DNA from: CAYUVF01 sp964448045
GTDB lineage: Bacteria; Bacteroidota; Rhodothermia; Rhodothermales; Salinibacteraceae
NCBI GenBank assembly: GCA_964448045.1
Contig: CAYUVF010000051.1
Span: 1-33,441 of the forward strand
Direction of reading: 5' to 3'
DNA: 33,441 nucleotides
Below the pieces are notes generated by a model, which saw nothing but the letters and a program-made list of their open reading frames with translations, ran no database searches and was not told where the DNA came from. Positions 23,317-31,950 of this stretch are shown here, in pieces. Positions within the stretch are counted from its first letter, which is position 1; every line of letters begins with the position of its first letter. The position numbers and the translations under genes are program-made.

Positions 23317-23889
23317 ATGTGCCGACGTATGACCGAGAAGTGGGATAAGCTCGACAGCACGCCGCAGGCCGATTATCGCGTCTTCAGTGTGCGGCAGGAC
23401 CGGACGCGCTCGCCTGCCACGGGCCGCGAGCACGACTTTTATGTGATTGAGGCTGACGACTGGGTCAACGTGATTCCGCTCACGCCCGAGGGGCAGGTCG
23501 TGTGCATCCGGCAGTATCGCCACGGCACCGAGGAGGTGACGCTGGAGGTGCCCGGCGGCATCATAGACCCCGGCGAGACGCCCGCCGACGCGGCCCGCCG
23601 CGAAATGCAAGAAGAGACCGGCTATGCGGCAGAGTCGCTCGTACCCCTCGGGGCCATCGCGCCGAATCCGGCCGTGCAAGACAACCGGTGCCACACCTTC
23701 CTGGCGACGGGCGCGCGCCCGAACGGACCGCAGCAACTCGACGGCGCCGAGGAAATCGACATCGAGCTGGTCGACCGCGACGCCATTCCGGCGCGCGTCC
23801 TCGACGGGCAGATCAGCCACGCGCTCGTCGTAGTTGCGTTCTACCTGCTCGACCAGTATTTACAGGACGGCGCTTCCGCTCCGGCGTGA
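23317..23889 (+). CDS. Nudix hydrolase, ADP-ribose pyrophosphatase-like
   Basis: 190 residues from ATG 23317; an ATG four codons later (23329) is an equally good start. The Nudix box GX5EX7REUXEEXGU is perfect: Gly81 to Tyr103, containing GETPADAARREMQEETG. Upstream, DDWVNVIPLTPEGQVVCIRQYRHGTEEVTLEVPGG matches the ADP-ribose pyrophosphatase (NudF-like) group, which acts on ADP-ribose to give AMP and ribose 5-phosphate. The downstream PNPAVQDNRCHTFLA and EEIDIELV agree. Exact substrate cannot be told from sequence. It lies 6 bp after DinB and 52 bp before the LOG gene; the gap to LOG has C-rich GCATCC-type repeated words. Confidence 0.9.
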   Translation: MCRRMTEKWDKLDSTPQADYRVFSVRQDRTRSPATGREHDFYVIEADDWVNVIPLTPEGQVVCIRQYRHGTEEVTLEVPGGIIDPGETPADAARREMQEETGYAAESLVPLGAIAPNPAVQDNRCHTFLATGARPNGPQQLDGAEEIDIELVDRDAIPARVLDGQISHALVVVAFYLLDQYLQDGASAPA

Positions 23890-23941
23890 GCCCATCCGCC
23901 TGCATCCTTTTGCATCCCCCTTTGCACCCATCCGCACCGCT

Positions 23942-24511
23942 ATGCACATCGCTGTTTACTGCTCGTCCAGCAATCAGATTGACGCCACGTACCGCCGCGT
24001 CGCGAACACCCTCGGCCAGCAGATGGCCCAAGGCGGGCACACGCTGGTCTACGGCGGTGGGCGCGTCGGGCTGATGGGCGTCATCGCCCGCGCCGTCCAC
24101 GAGGGCGACGGCACCGTCGTGGGGGTGATCCCGGAGCGGCTCAAGAGCAAAGAAGGAATCGCCTACGGCGTCGCCGATGAGATGATCGTCACCCAATCGA
24201 TGCGCGAGCGCAAGCGCCACATGTACGAGCGGGCCGATGCGTTCATCGTGCTGCCCGGCGGCCTCGGCACGCTGGAGGAGTTTATGGAAGTGCTCACGCT
24301 CAAGCAGCTGGCCTACCACGGGCGGCCCATCACCCTGATCAACACCGACGGCTTTTTCGACACGCTGCTCACGTTTTTCGAGGAGCTGGTGGAGGGGCAC
24401 TTCGCCCGGGACTCCGTCGAAGAGCTCGTGGGCATCGTGCGGGAGCCGGAGCAGGCGCTGGCGTACATCGACACACACGCCGTCGCCGGGGCGGATGGGC
24501 GCGAGGGGTAG
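23942..24511 (+). CDS. LOG family phosphoribohydrolase (TIGR00730)
   Basis: 189 residues from ATG 23942; codons upstream to 23834 overlap the Nudix gene. Family signatures are AVYCSSS (4-10), LVYGGGRVGLMGVIARA (35-51), the Arg-Lys of MRERKRHMYERADAF (88-101) and PGGLGTLEEFMEV (105-117). LOG proteins cut nucleoside 5'-monophosphates, classically cytokinin riboside monophosphate, to free base plus ribose 5-phosphate; many bacterial members act on AMP-like substrates. The TQSM-x-ERK and PGGxGTxxE motifs are complete. The adjacent Nudix gene could make AMP from ADP-ribose, suggesting they act in series (inference). No cytokinin pathway gene such as isopentenyl transferase is visible. Confidence 0.93.
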   Translation: MHIAVYCSSSNQIDATYRRVANTLGQQMAQGGHTLVYGGGRVGLMGVIARAVHEGDGTVVGVIPERLKSKEGIAYGVADEMIVTQSMRERKRHMYERADAFIVLPGGLGTLEEFMEVLTLKQLAYHGRPITLINTDGFFDTLLTFFEELVEGHFARDSVEELVGIVREPEQALAYIDTHAVAGADGREG

Positions 24512-24585
24512 CGCCCGTTTGCGTGAGGGGTTGATGTCCCCTATTGTGGAGATGCGCCGATCCTCCGCTGCCCATCCCGATTCCC

Positions 24586-25542
24586 ATGGCTTCCTCCAAA
24601 AAAGCTATTTACGCCGCGATTGCGGGCAACTTCGCCATCGCCGTCACCAAGTTTCTGGGCGCCGCGGTGAGCGGCAGCTCGGCCATGCTGGCGGAGGGCA
24701 TTCACTCGCTGGTCGACACCGGCAACGGCGGCTTGCTGCTTTTGGGTATCCGCCGGAGCCAGCGCCCGCCCGATGACGCGCACCCCTACGGCTACGGCAA
24801 GGCGCTCTACTTCTACACGCTGATCGTGGCGGTGCTGATTTTTGGCCTTGGCGGGGGCTTTTCGATGTACGAAGGCATTCTCCACACGCTCGATCCGGGC
24901 CACGGCGGGCCCGGCAGTGCGACGATTTTTGGCATCACCATCAGCGGGTTAACGCTGAACACCATCGTCCTTGGCGCGGCGATCGTGTTCGAGGGGCTGG
25001 CCTTCCGGACGGCGCTCCAGGAGTTCAACAAGCAGCGCGGCGATGCGCCGTTTTTCGAGGCCATCCGCTCCAGCAAAGATCCGACGACCTTCACGGTGCT
25101 CTTCGAGGACAGCGCGGCGATGGCCGGGCTCGTCGTGGCGCTCGTTGGCGTGCACCTCGCCAGCGCGCTGCACATGCCCATCCTCGACGGCATCGCGTCC
25201 ATCGGCATCGGGCTGATTCTCTTCGGCGTGGCGTCGTTTCTCGTGTGGGAGAGCAAGCAGCTGCTCATCGGGGAGGCGGCCCATCCGGCCCTCCGCAATG
25301 ACATTCGACGCATCGCGCGCGATCAGCCCGGCGTGGACGACGTGCTGCGCATCCTCTCGCTGCACATGGGGCCGTACGCCCTCGTGCTGAATATGGAGGT
25401 CCACTTCGAGGTGGACCTGAGCGCCGAGGAGGTGGAGCAGGCGATCGACGGCATGGAAAAGGCCATCCGCGCCGAGCACGATGAGGTGAAGTATGTCTTT
25501 ATCGAGGCCGAGTCGCTGGCCGCGCGGAAACGCAGCGCATGA
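24586..25542 (+). CDS. Cation diffusion facilitator, ZnT9 (SLC30A9)-like
   Basis: 318 residues from ATG 24586. Six transmembrane segments are followed by a cytoplasmic dimerisation domain (about 225-315). Transport-site motifs are AEGIHSLVDTGN with His40 and Asp44, HPYGYGKALYFYTL, and LFEDSAAMAG with Glu174 and Asp175. In standard CDF transporters the last helix pair has an HxxxD or DxxxD zinc site. The ED-SAA form, together with RSSKDPTTFTVLFEDSA and FEGLAF, marks the SLC30A9/ZnT9 branch. Transported metal is probably zinc or another divalent cation, not fixed by sequence. It starts 74 bp after LOG and ends the plus-strand cluster, or is separated from it by a promoter. Confidence 0.92.
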   Translation: MASSKKAIYAAIAGNFAIAVTKFLGAAVSGSSAMLAEGIHSLVDTGNGGLLLLGIRRSQRPPDDAHPYGYGKALYFYTLIVAVLIFGLGGGFSMYEGILHTLDPGHGGPGSATIFGITISGLTLNTIVLGAAIVFEGLAFRTALQEFNKQRGDAPFFEAIRSSKDPTTFTVLFEDSAAMAGLVVALVGVHLASALHMPILDGIASIGIGLILFGVASFLVWESKQLLIGEAAHPALRNDIRRIARDQPGVDDVLRILSLHMGPYALVLNMEVHFEVDLSAEEVEQAIDGMEKAIRAEHDEVKYVFIEAESLAARKRSA

Positions 25543-25652
25543 GCGGATGACATTCCGTTATCTCTCCCATTTATTGAGGAGTGACCGTTCGAGTACGGCG
25601 GATTTCACCGCCAAACTTCAGTGCTGTCTTTGTGGAAACGTCTCTGCGTATC

Positions 25653-26480
25653 ATGCTTCGATCCCGTGGGTTCAAGCACGCCGCGCGCGCTTTCCTTCCC
25701 ACTCTTCTTTTCGCGGTTGCTGTCGGATGGGCGGCCTCGGGGTGTTTTTCCGTCAGTGAGGCTGTGGAAACTGGCGTCGAGTCGGCCAGTGCGGCGGCGG
25801 GTGAAGAGGTCGGTGAGGCCATCGGCAAGCAGCTGGCACCGGCCGTTCAGTTGCCGGCGTACGGCTCGGCCCAGTGGAATCAGTTCATGGTGAGCCAGGC
25901 GCAGGTACTGTTCAGCTACGCGTTTTCGGCGGGCGGCATGTGGCCGGGGCAGGCGACATATGAGCCAGGCGAGTGGGCCGAATATCGCCTCCGCGCCGCA
26001 GAGGACGGCGAGGCCGCGCTCGACACGCTGGAGCGGGCCTTTCTGAAGACGACGGATGACGGCAATGAATGGTGGCGCGTCAGCGGCGTCCAAGAGGGCG
26101 AATCATGGATCTACGAGGCGCTCGTGAGTCCGGATCGGCAGGAAGTGCTGCGGCTGCGCGCCAAAGATCCGAAGGGCAACGTGGGCGAGGTGCCGGTGAC
26201 CGAGGGCACGGTGTATCAGCCGCCGCGCCGCCTGACGGAGGAGAGCGTCGAAGGCGCCACGACAGGCACGACGACGGTCGATACACCCGCGGGTGCGTTC
26301 ACGGCCCGGAGGGTAGAGTACACCGGCACAGGGGCTGGCGGAACGGTGACGTGGCTCCTCGCCGACGACGTGCCCGGCGACATCGTGCGCTACCGCGTCG
26401 AGGGCAGTGGCGGATCCGCGTGGACCAGCACGCTCATCGCGTACGGGGACGATGCCACGACACAGCTCGACTCGTACTGA
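25653..26480 (+). CDS. Putative lipoprotein of unknown function
   Basis: 275 residues from ATG 25653. A basic N-terminus and hydrophobic helix lead to a lipobox, with Cys31 in AVAVGWAASGC, so it should be lipid-anchored. After a Glu/Ala-rich helical stretch (SEAVETGVESASAAAGEEVGEAIG) there is a mostly beta region with YEPGEWAEYRL (about 112-122), EWWRVSGVQEGESWIYEAL, VDTPAGAFTARRVEYT and WLLADDVPGDIVRYRVEG. The last two resemble the repeating strand pattern of outer-envelope DUF3108-type or lipid-binding beta proteins, but I do not recognise a named family. Transcribed alone on the plus strand and convergent with the DUF3047 gene (10-bp gap). Confidence 0.75.
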   Translation: MLRSRGFKHAARAFLPTLLFAVAVGWAASGCFSVSEAVETGVESASAAAGEEVGEAIGKQLAPAVQLPAYGSAQWNQFMVSQAQVLFSYAFSAGGMWPGQATYEPGEWAEYRLRAAEDGEAALDTLERAFLKTTDDGNEWWRVSGVQEGESWIYEALVSPDRQEVLRLRAKDPKGNVGEVPVTEGTVYQPPRRLTEESVEGATTGTTTVDTPAGAFTARRVEYTGTGAGGTVTWLLADDVPGDIVRYRVEGSGGSAWTSTLIAYGDDATTQLDSY

Positions 26481-26490
26481 GGCGCGCTGA

Positions 26491-27261
26491 TCACGCGTCT
26501 GCGCTCGGCGCCTCCGATGAATCGGGCGCCCGCTTGAAGACGATGTCGCCGTAGTGCGCCGTGGCCGATTCGCCGGTGTCGTCCGTATCCGTCATGATGG
26601 CGACGCCGTTGATCATCGGCGGGTCCTCGCCAAAGGCCGTGCGGTAGTCGTCGAGCACGTTGCGCCGCTCCGTGCGCCACTGGCCGACGTGCTCGGGGCC
26701 GCTCTCGACGGGCAGCATCATCACCCAGTCGGTGTACGCGTTGGGGATGAACTGCCCGCGCTTGGCGCGGCTGGCCCAGAGGTAGTTGAGCGCCCGCGTG
26801 GGGATGTCGTGGTAGCCGAGGAGCTTCAGGGCTTGCAGCTTCAACCGGTCGCCGAAGCCGAGGTCGTCGTAGTCGAAGGTGACGTAGATCCGCGCGGGAT
26901 AGTCGTCGCCGCTTCGTTTGGAGGCGTCGCCGGCGTCGAGCACGCGGTTCACGGTCCAGCGCCACTCCAGAATCGGAAAGTCGTGCGGGTCGATTTGCTG
27001 ACGCCGTACGAGCCCGGATGCGCCGCCGTCGCTTTCGGCGCGGACCACGACGGTGCTGTCGAGGCGGACGAGGCGATAGTCGGTCCGGTTGTCGACCTCT
27101 TGAAAGCTGAGCGGCGTCCACCCCGGCGGATGGTCGTCGGCGGGATCGGCCTCGGAGAAGGCGCCGATCTGGAGCACGTCGGGCGCAGTCATCCAGGCAG
27201 TGAGGATGGGGATGAGAAGGACGGCGGGGGCAGCGCGGCGAAGCATGGAACGGCGACGCAT
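26491..27261 (-). CDS. DUF3047 family exported protein
   Basis: 256 residues from ATG 27259-27261; a second in-frame ATG at 27246 is possible. An N-terminal signal (RRAAPAVLLIPILTAWMTAP) precedes the DUF3047 domain: PPGWTPLSFQEVDNRTDYRLV, then FPILEWRWTVNRVLDAGDASKRSGDDYPARIYVTF (about 95-130), where the W-x-W and Asp/Lys/Gly cluster are diagnostic. NYLWAS, AYTDWVMMLPVESG and VAIMTDTDDTGESATAHYGDI follow. The family has an all-beta, galactose-binding-like fold and its function is unknown. Its partner is not evident; neighbours are an unrelated lipoprotein (convergent) and an SDR (same strand, 135 bp apart). Confidence 0.85.
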   Translation of the reverse strand: MRRRSMLRRAAPAVLLIPILTAWMTAPDVLQIGAFSEADPADDHPPGWTPLSFQEVDNRTDYRLVRLDSTVVVRAESDGGASGLVRRQQIDPHDFPILEWRWTVNRVLDAGDASKRSGDDYPARIYVTFDYDDLGFGDRLKLQALKLLGYHDIPTRALNYLWASRAKRGQFIPNAYTDWVMMLPVESGPEHVGQWRTERRNVLDDYRTAFGEDPPMINGVAIMTDTDDTGESATAHYGDIVFKRAPDSSEAPSADA

Positions 27262-27396
27262 GACAGGTCCCTCGGTCGATGAGTGCGCGAACGAATGTGC
27301 TGCGTAGGCTACCGAGGCGCCGCCGGGCTGTACAGATCAGTCCATGTTCTTTTTTTGCTCACTCCGCCAGATTCATGATTCCCTCAAGTGGAGGTG

Positions 27397-27999
27397 TCAG
27401 CGAAACCGCCGCGCGTCGATGACGGCGCCGGTGATGTCGCCCTCGACGCTGATGGCGTACGCTTTGGCGACGGTCGCGGCAGGGAGTCCGTTGGATGGGT
27501 CGTGGCCCATCGCGTCGAGCGTTTCGGCGACCCACGGCGGGCTGACGACGTTGATCCGCAGGCCGCGCGGCAGCTCCAGCGCAGCGGCGCGGGTGAAGCC
27601 TTCGACGCCCGCGTTCACGAGGCTGATAGCGGTGCTGCCCTCCATCGGCTCCTGCGCGAGTACGCCACTCGTAAGCGTGAACGAGCCGCCGTCGCGCACG
27701 TGGTCGACGCCGCGGCGCACGAGGTTGACCTGCCCCATCAGCTTGTTCGAGACGCTGAGGCCGAAGTCGTCATCGTCCAGCTCTTGCAGCGCGCCGAACG
27801 CCGCTTCGCCCGCGCACGACACGACCGCGTCGACCGGGCCGACGTCCGCAAAAAGCGCGTCAATGGAACGCGGATCGGCGAGGTCGACCTGCACCGCGCC
27901 GCTCGTGTGGCCGGCGGGGACGGTTTCGTGCTGGTCGTCGAGCGCGTCAGCGACGGCGCTTCCGATGGTGCCGGTGCCGCCTACAATCAGGATTTTCAT
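27397..27999 (-). CDS. Atypical short-chain dehydrogenase/reductase lacking YxxxK
   Basis: 200 residues. The nucleotide-binding loop is KILIVGGTGTIGSAVADAL (2-20), with VDLADPRSIDALFADVGPVDAVVSCAGEAAFG following as in SDRs. The active-site strand LTSGVLAQEPMEGSTAISLVNAGVEGFTRAAALELPRGLRINVVSPPWV has the SDR Ser, but the catalytic YxxxK is replaced by AISLVN. Both catalytic residues are thus missing, while the PRGLRINVVSPP motif shows the fold is retained. This subfamily occurs widely and may bind NADP without the usual chemistry, or use another residue. Short length is normal for the group. It stands between DUF3047 and the sugar dehydrogenase gene on the same strand. Confidence 0.88.
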   Translation of the reverse strand: MKILIVGGTGTIGSAVADALDDQHETVPAGHTSGAVQVDLADPRSIDALFADVGPVDAVVSCAGEAAFGALQELDDDDFGLSVSNKLMGQVNLVRRGVDHVRDGGSFTLTSGVLAQEPMEGSTAISLVNAGVEGFTRAAALELPRGLRINVVSPPWVAETLDAMGHDPSNGLPAATVAKAYAISVEGDITGAVIDARRFR

Positions 28000-28171
28000 G
28001 GGAGGGTAGGGCTTTAGGTGAGGGGTCCAGTTGAGGGTGCTCCGAGGTGTGGCTCAGGGACGACAGGCCGCGGATGACGGACGGCTGACTGCTGCGGCGA
28101 TAGTTCGTGATATGCAGACGCGGTCTGCGGTCCCGCGTTCGTCGTTTCGAAAAGTACGGCTTGAAGCGAAC

Positions 28172-29296
28172 TCATTCTCCTCCGTAGGTAATCCGATAGA
28201 TCGTGCCGGTCTGGTCGTCGGAGACGAGCAGCGCGCCGTCGGGCATCTGCTCGAGGTCGACGGGGCGGCCCCAGTTGCTTTCGCCCTGCAGCCAGCCCGT
28301 CGCGAAGGGTTCGTAGCGGATCGGCGTGTTTTGCGCGTCGAGGCGGACGCGCGTCACCCGGTAGCCGATCTTGTCGCTCCGGTTCCACGAGCCGTGCTCG
28401 GCGATGAAGAGCTGCCCGCGGTATTCGTCGGGAAACATCGACCCGGTGTAAAATTCCATTCCGAGCGCCGCCACGTGCGGCCCGAGCGCCTGTGCCGGGG
28501 GCGTAAACGCATCCGGATCCTGGCCCTGCCCATACTCGGGGTCGAGCAGATCGGCGCCGTGGACGTGCGGATAGCCGAAGTGGAGCCCGGCCTGGGGGGC
28601 GCGGTTGAGTTCATCGGGGGGCTGATTGTCGCCCATCCAGTCGCGTCCGTTATCGGTAAACCAGAGCACGCCGGTCTCGGGATGCCAGTCGAAGCCCACG
28701 GTGTTGCGGATGCCGCGCGCAAAAATCTCGCGCGCCGATCCATCCGGATTCATGCGGAGGAGCGCGGCGTACGGCTCGGGCGGATTGCAGACGTTGCACG
28801 GCGCGCCGATGGGCACGTACAGCTTGTCGTCGGGCCCGAAGCCGATGTACTTCCAGCCGTGGTGCTCGTCGTCGGGCAGGTCGTCGGTGACGACGATGGG
28901 GGCGGGCGGATCGTGTAGCCGCTGCTCGATGGCGTCGTAGCGGAAGATGCGGTCGACCTCGGCGACGTAGAGATTGCCGTCGCGCACGGCGACGCCGTTC
29001 GGCATAGTGAGGCCGGTGGCGATCGTGTGCGTCACATCGGCGCGGTGGTCGCCATCGGTGTCGACGAGGGCGTAGACTTCGCCCGCGTTGCGGGTGCCGA
29101 CGAACAGGGTGCCGGAATCCGTCAGGTGCATCGATCGCGCCTCCGGCAGATTCTCCGCGAAGACGTGAATGGCGAAGCCCTCGGGCAGGTCGATTTTGCC
29201 GAGCTGGAGCGCGCCGCGCTCGTCATCGGGCATCGAGACGGAGCATGCCATCAGCGTCAAAAGCAGACACGTGAGACCGAGCAGCGATCGGGGCAT
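28172..29296 (-). CDS. PQQ-dependent sugar/sorbosone dehydrogenase-like lipoprotein
   Basis: 374 residues. A lipobox with Cys18 (CLLLTLMAC) predicts a lipoprotein. The rest is a six-bladed beta-propeller: LPEGFAIHVFAENLPEARSMHLTDSGTLFVGTR, GLTMPNGVAVRDGNLYVAEVDRIFRY, HHGWKYIGFGPDDKLYVPIGAPCNVC, FARGIRNTVGFDWHPETGVLWFTDNGRDWMGDN, then AALGMEFYTGSMFPDEYRGQLFIAEHGSWNR and the last blade SDDQTGTIYRITYGG. This matches soluble aldose and L-sorbosone dehydrogenase-type propellers, in which PQQ and calcium bind at the centre. I see no PQQ synthesis genes here, so cofactor supply is unknown, and the protein may use another ligand. Divergent from the S9 peptidase gene. Confidence 0.85.
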   Translation of the reverse strand: MPRSLLGLTCLLLTLMACSVSMPDDERGALQLGKIDLPEGFAIHVFAENLPEARSMHLTDSGTLFVGTRNAGEVYALVDTDGDHRADVTHTIATGLTMPNGVAVRDGNLYVAEVDRIFRYDAIEQRLHDPPAPIVVTDDLPDDEHHGWKYIGFGPDDKLYVPIGAPCNVCNPPEPYAALLRMNPDGSAREIFARGIRNTVGFDWHPETGVLWFTDNGRDWMGDNQPPDELNRAPQAGLHFGYPHVHGADLLDPEYGQGQDPDAFTPPAQALGPHVAALGMEFYTGSMFPDEYRGQLFIAEHGSWNRSDKIGYRVTRVRLDAQNTPIRYEPFATGWLQGESNWGRPVDLEQMPDGALLVSDDQTGTIYRITYGGE

Positions 29297-29452
29297 ACCA
29301 CGCCGGGCAGATGTGTGAAGGCGCCGTGGAGGAGGTGATATTCCGCAGCCGGGCGTGGGTTTCTGAGCAGGTGCGCCGGGTGTACAATGCGCTCGCGATC
29401 GCGTACCTTACGCATCGCATCCCCGAGACCTCGTCCATTAGCATTTGTTGAT

Positions 29453-31921
29453 ATGTCCCGTTTGTTCGCCCGCGGGCTGTGCCCGGTTTTCGTCGCTGCT
29501 ATGTTGTTGATCGGATGTGCGCCCCGCTCGGCCGAGGCGCAGTCGTCGCCCCTCACCGTCGAGCAGATCATGCAAGCGCCCGAGTCGTGGATCGGCGACT
29601 GGCCGTCGGGCATCCGGTGGAGTGAAGATGGAGAGGACCTCTATTTCAACTGGAACCCTGAGGGCCAATTCCCGAGCGATTCGCTCTACCGCGTGGCCCG
29701 CGAGGGCGGCGCGCCGGAGAAGGTGCCGCCCGCCGAACGGCGCCAGCCTACGCCGTACTTCGACGGATGGCATCACGGCGAGCACGTCTACACGGCCGAT
29801 TTCCAGCGCAAGGTGTACGCCCGCGATGGCGACCTCTACGTGTACGACCGCGCCGCCGATGCCGTGACGCGCCTCACCGACACCCGCGCTCGCGAGGCGA
29901 ATCCGCGCTTCGACCGCGACGGGCAGCGCGTGATCTATCAGTCGGGCGACAACCTGTTTGCCCTGTCGCTGACGTCGGGGCAGATCCGCCAGCTCACCGA
30001 TCTCCGCAGCGGCCGCGCACCGTCGGAGCCGGCGCCGAGTGAGCAGGAGCAGTTTCTGAAAGAGCAGCAGCTGGAGTTGTTTGAGGTCATCCAGCAGGAG
30101 CAGGAAGAAGACGAGCAGGCTGAGGTGGCCCGCGAGCGCGACCGCGCCGCCGAGAACCCGCCGCCGACGTACTATTACGGCGACCGAAACGTGCAGCAGC
30201 TGCAACAGGCCCCCGGCGGGCGCTTCGTCACCTTTTCGCTGAGCACCGATAGCGACGCCGATTTCACGCAAGTCGTGGACTACGTGACGGAAACCGGCTA
30301 TGCCGACATCCGTCGCTCGCGCCCCAAGGTAGGCGACGACCGCGGGGCGTCCACCCTGCACGTGCAAGACCTCCAGCGCGACACGACGTATCAGGTCGAT
30401 CTGCACCAACTGCCCGGTGCGTACGACGTGCCGGCGTATCTGCAGGAGCAGGACGTTGAACTCGACTCCACTGAGGCGAAGCGCAATCTCGTGGCGTATG
30501 GGCCGTACTGGAGCGGCGATGGCCAGCACGCCGTCCTCGAAGTGCGAGCGCGCGACAACAAAGACCGCTGGATCGCGCGGCTGGATCCCGCCTCGGGTGA
30601 TCTCGCTGTGCTCGACCGCCAGCACGACGACGCGTGGATTGCCGGCCCCGGCATCTCGTGGTACGGCGGCCCGAGCGACATGGGCTGGCTGCCCGATGAT
30701 GAACGCTTCTACTTCCAGAGTGAAGCCACCGGCTACAGCCACCTCTACACCGTCGATGTCGAAACGGGTGAGGTCACCCAGCTCACCAGCGGCGACTTCG
30801 AGGTGTTCGATCCGCGCCTGTCGCAGGATGGCCAGACGTGGACGTTCTTGAGCAGCGCGGAGTCCCCGCACGAGCGCCACGCCTATCAGATGCCCGTCAA
30901 GCCTGCGGGGAGCGGCCCGCCAGTGCGCCTCACGGCGAAAGCCGGATGGTACGACGCCGTCGCCCTCAGCCCGGACGGGGAGCGGATGGCCATGCTCTAC
31001 GAATACACGAACCAGCCGCCGGAGGTCTACCTGAAAGACACGCCCCGGCGCGGCATCGGCAGCAACGGCGCCCAAGCCGAGCGCATCACCGAGTCGCCCA
31101 CCGACGACTGGCTCGCCTACGACTGGCGCGATCCGGACATCATCCGCTTTGAGGCGTCGGATGGCGCGGAGGTCCCGGCGCAGCTCTTCGAGCCGGAGAA
31201 TCCCAACGGCGCGGCGGTGCTGTTCGTCCACGGCGCGGGCTATCTGCAGAACGTGCACCGCGGATGGAGCAGCTACTTCCGCGAGTACATGTTCCACAAT
31301 CTGCTGACGGACCTCGGCTACACGGTCATGAATGTCGACTACCGCGGCTCGGCGGGCTACGGGCGCGACTGGCGCACGGCCATCTATCGCCACATGGGCG
31401 GGCGCGACCTCCAAGATTACGTGGACGCGCAGCAGTTCCTGGAAGCCACGCGCGGCATCCCCGGTGAGCGCACCTACATCTACGGCGGCTCGTATGGCGG
31501 CTTCATCACGCTGATGGCGCTCTTCACCGAGGCCGAGCACTTCGGCGGCGGATCGGCGTTGCGCTCGGTGACGGACTGGGCCCACTACAACGACCCGTAC
31601 ACGTCCAACATCCTCAACACGCCGCAGACCGATTCGCTGGCCTACGCGCGGTCGTCGCCCATCAACTTTGCCGAGGGGTTGGAGGACCCGCTCCTGATGC
31701 CGCACGGCCTCGTCGACACGAATGTGCAGCCGCAGGACATCTTCCGCCTCTCGCAGCGGCTCATCGAACTGGGCAAAGAGAACTGGGAGCTGGCGATCTA
31801 CCCCGTCGAAGGGCACGGCTTCACCGAGCCGTCGAGCTGGACCGACGAGTACCGCCGCATCCTGAAACTCGCGCAGGAAACCGTTGGCCCGAAGCGGGAG
31901 ACGGTGCCGATGGAGGAGTGA
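29453..31921 (+). CDS. S9 family prolyl oligopeptidase/dipeptidyl peptidase
   Basis: 822 residues from ATG 29453; upstream in-frame codons to 29387 are not family-like. The N-terminus MSRLFARGLCPVFVAAMLLIGC has a lipobox-like LLIGC (Cys22), so it may be a lipoprotein or periplasmic. A beta-propeller of DPP-IV type spans roughly 40-540, with WD-like repeats such as VYDRAADAVTRLTDTRAREANPRFD, and a charged EQEQFLKEQQLELFEVIQQ coiled insert near 200. The alpha/beta-hydrolase domain carries the triad Ser680 (YGGSYGGF), Asp755 (LVDTNV) and His788 (VEGHGF). It cleaves peptides, probably dipeptides after Pro/Ala. The insert between blades is unusual in length and charge. Followed by a REP-like spacer. 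Confidence 0.93.
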   Translation: MSRLFARGLCPVFVAAMLLIGCAPRSAEAQSSPLTVEQIMQAPESWIGDWPSGIRWSEDGEDLYFNWNPEGQFPSDSLYRVAREGGAPEKVPPAERRQPTPYFDGWHHGEHVYTADFQRKVYARDGDLYVYDRAADAVTRLTDTRAREANPRFDRDGQRVIYQSGDNLFALSLTSGQIRQLTDLRSGRAPSEPAPSEQEQFLKEQQLELFEVIQQEQEEDEQAEVARERDRAAENPPPTYYYGDRNVQQLQQAPGGRFVTFSLSTDSDADFTQVVDYVTETGYADIRRSRPKVGDDRGASTLHVQDLQRDTTYQVDLHQLPGAYDVPAYLQEQDVELDSTEAKRNLVAYGPYWSGDGQHAVLEVRARDNKDRWIARLDPASGDLAVLDRQHDDAWIAGPGISWYGGPSDMGWLPDDERFYFQSEATGYSHLYTVDVETGEVTQLTSGDFEVFDPRLSQDGQTWTFLSSAESPHERHAYQMPVKPAGSGPPVRLTAKAGWYDAVALSPDGERMAMLYEYTNQPPEVYLKDTPRRGIGSNGAQAERITESPTDDWLAYDWRDPDIIRFEASDGAEVPAQLFEPENPNGAAVLFVHGAGYLQNVHRGWSSYFREYMFHNLLTDLGYTVMNVDYRGSAGYGRDWRTAIYRHMGGRDLQDYVDAQQFLEATRGIPGERTYIYGGSYGGFITLMALFTEAEHFGGGSALRSVTDWAHYNDPYTSNILNTPQTDSLAYARSSPINFAEGLEDPLLMPHGLVDTNVQPQDIFRLSQRLIELGKENWELAIYPVEGHGFTEPSSWTDEYRRILKLAQETVGPKRETVPMEE

Positions 31922-31950
31922 GGATCCGGGTTCTACACTCCCAGACCGAC

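Noticed and set aside
29438..31816. A 792-codon open frame on the minus strand opposite the S9 peptidase
   Set aside because: The plus-strand frame has full DPP-IV/S9 motifs with a catalytic triad; the opposite frame is Arg/Val/His-rich with no motif, a shadow of GC-rich codon use.
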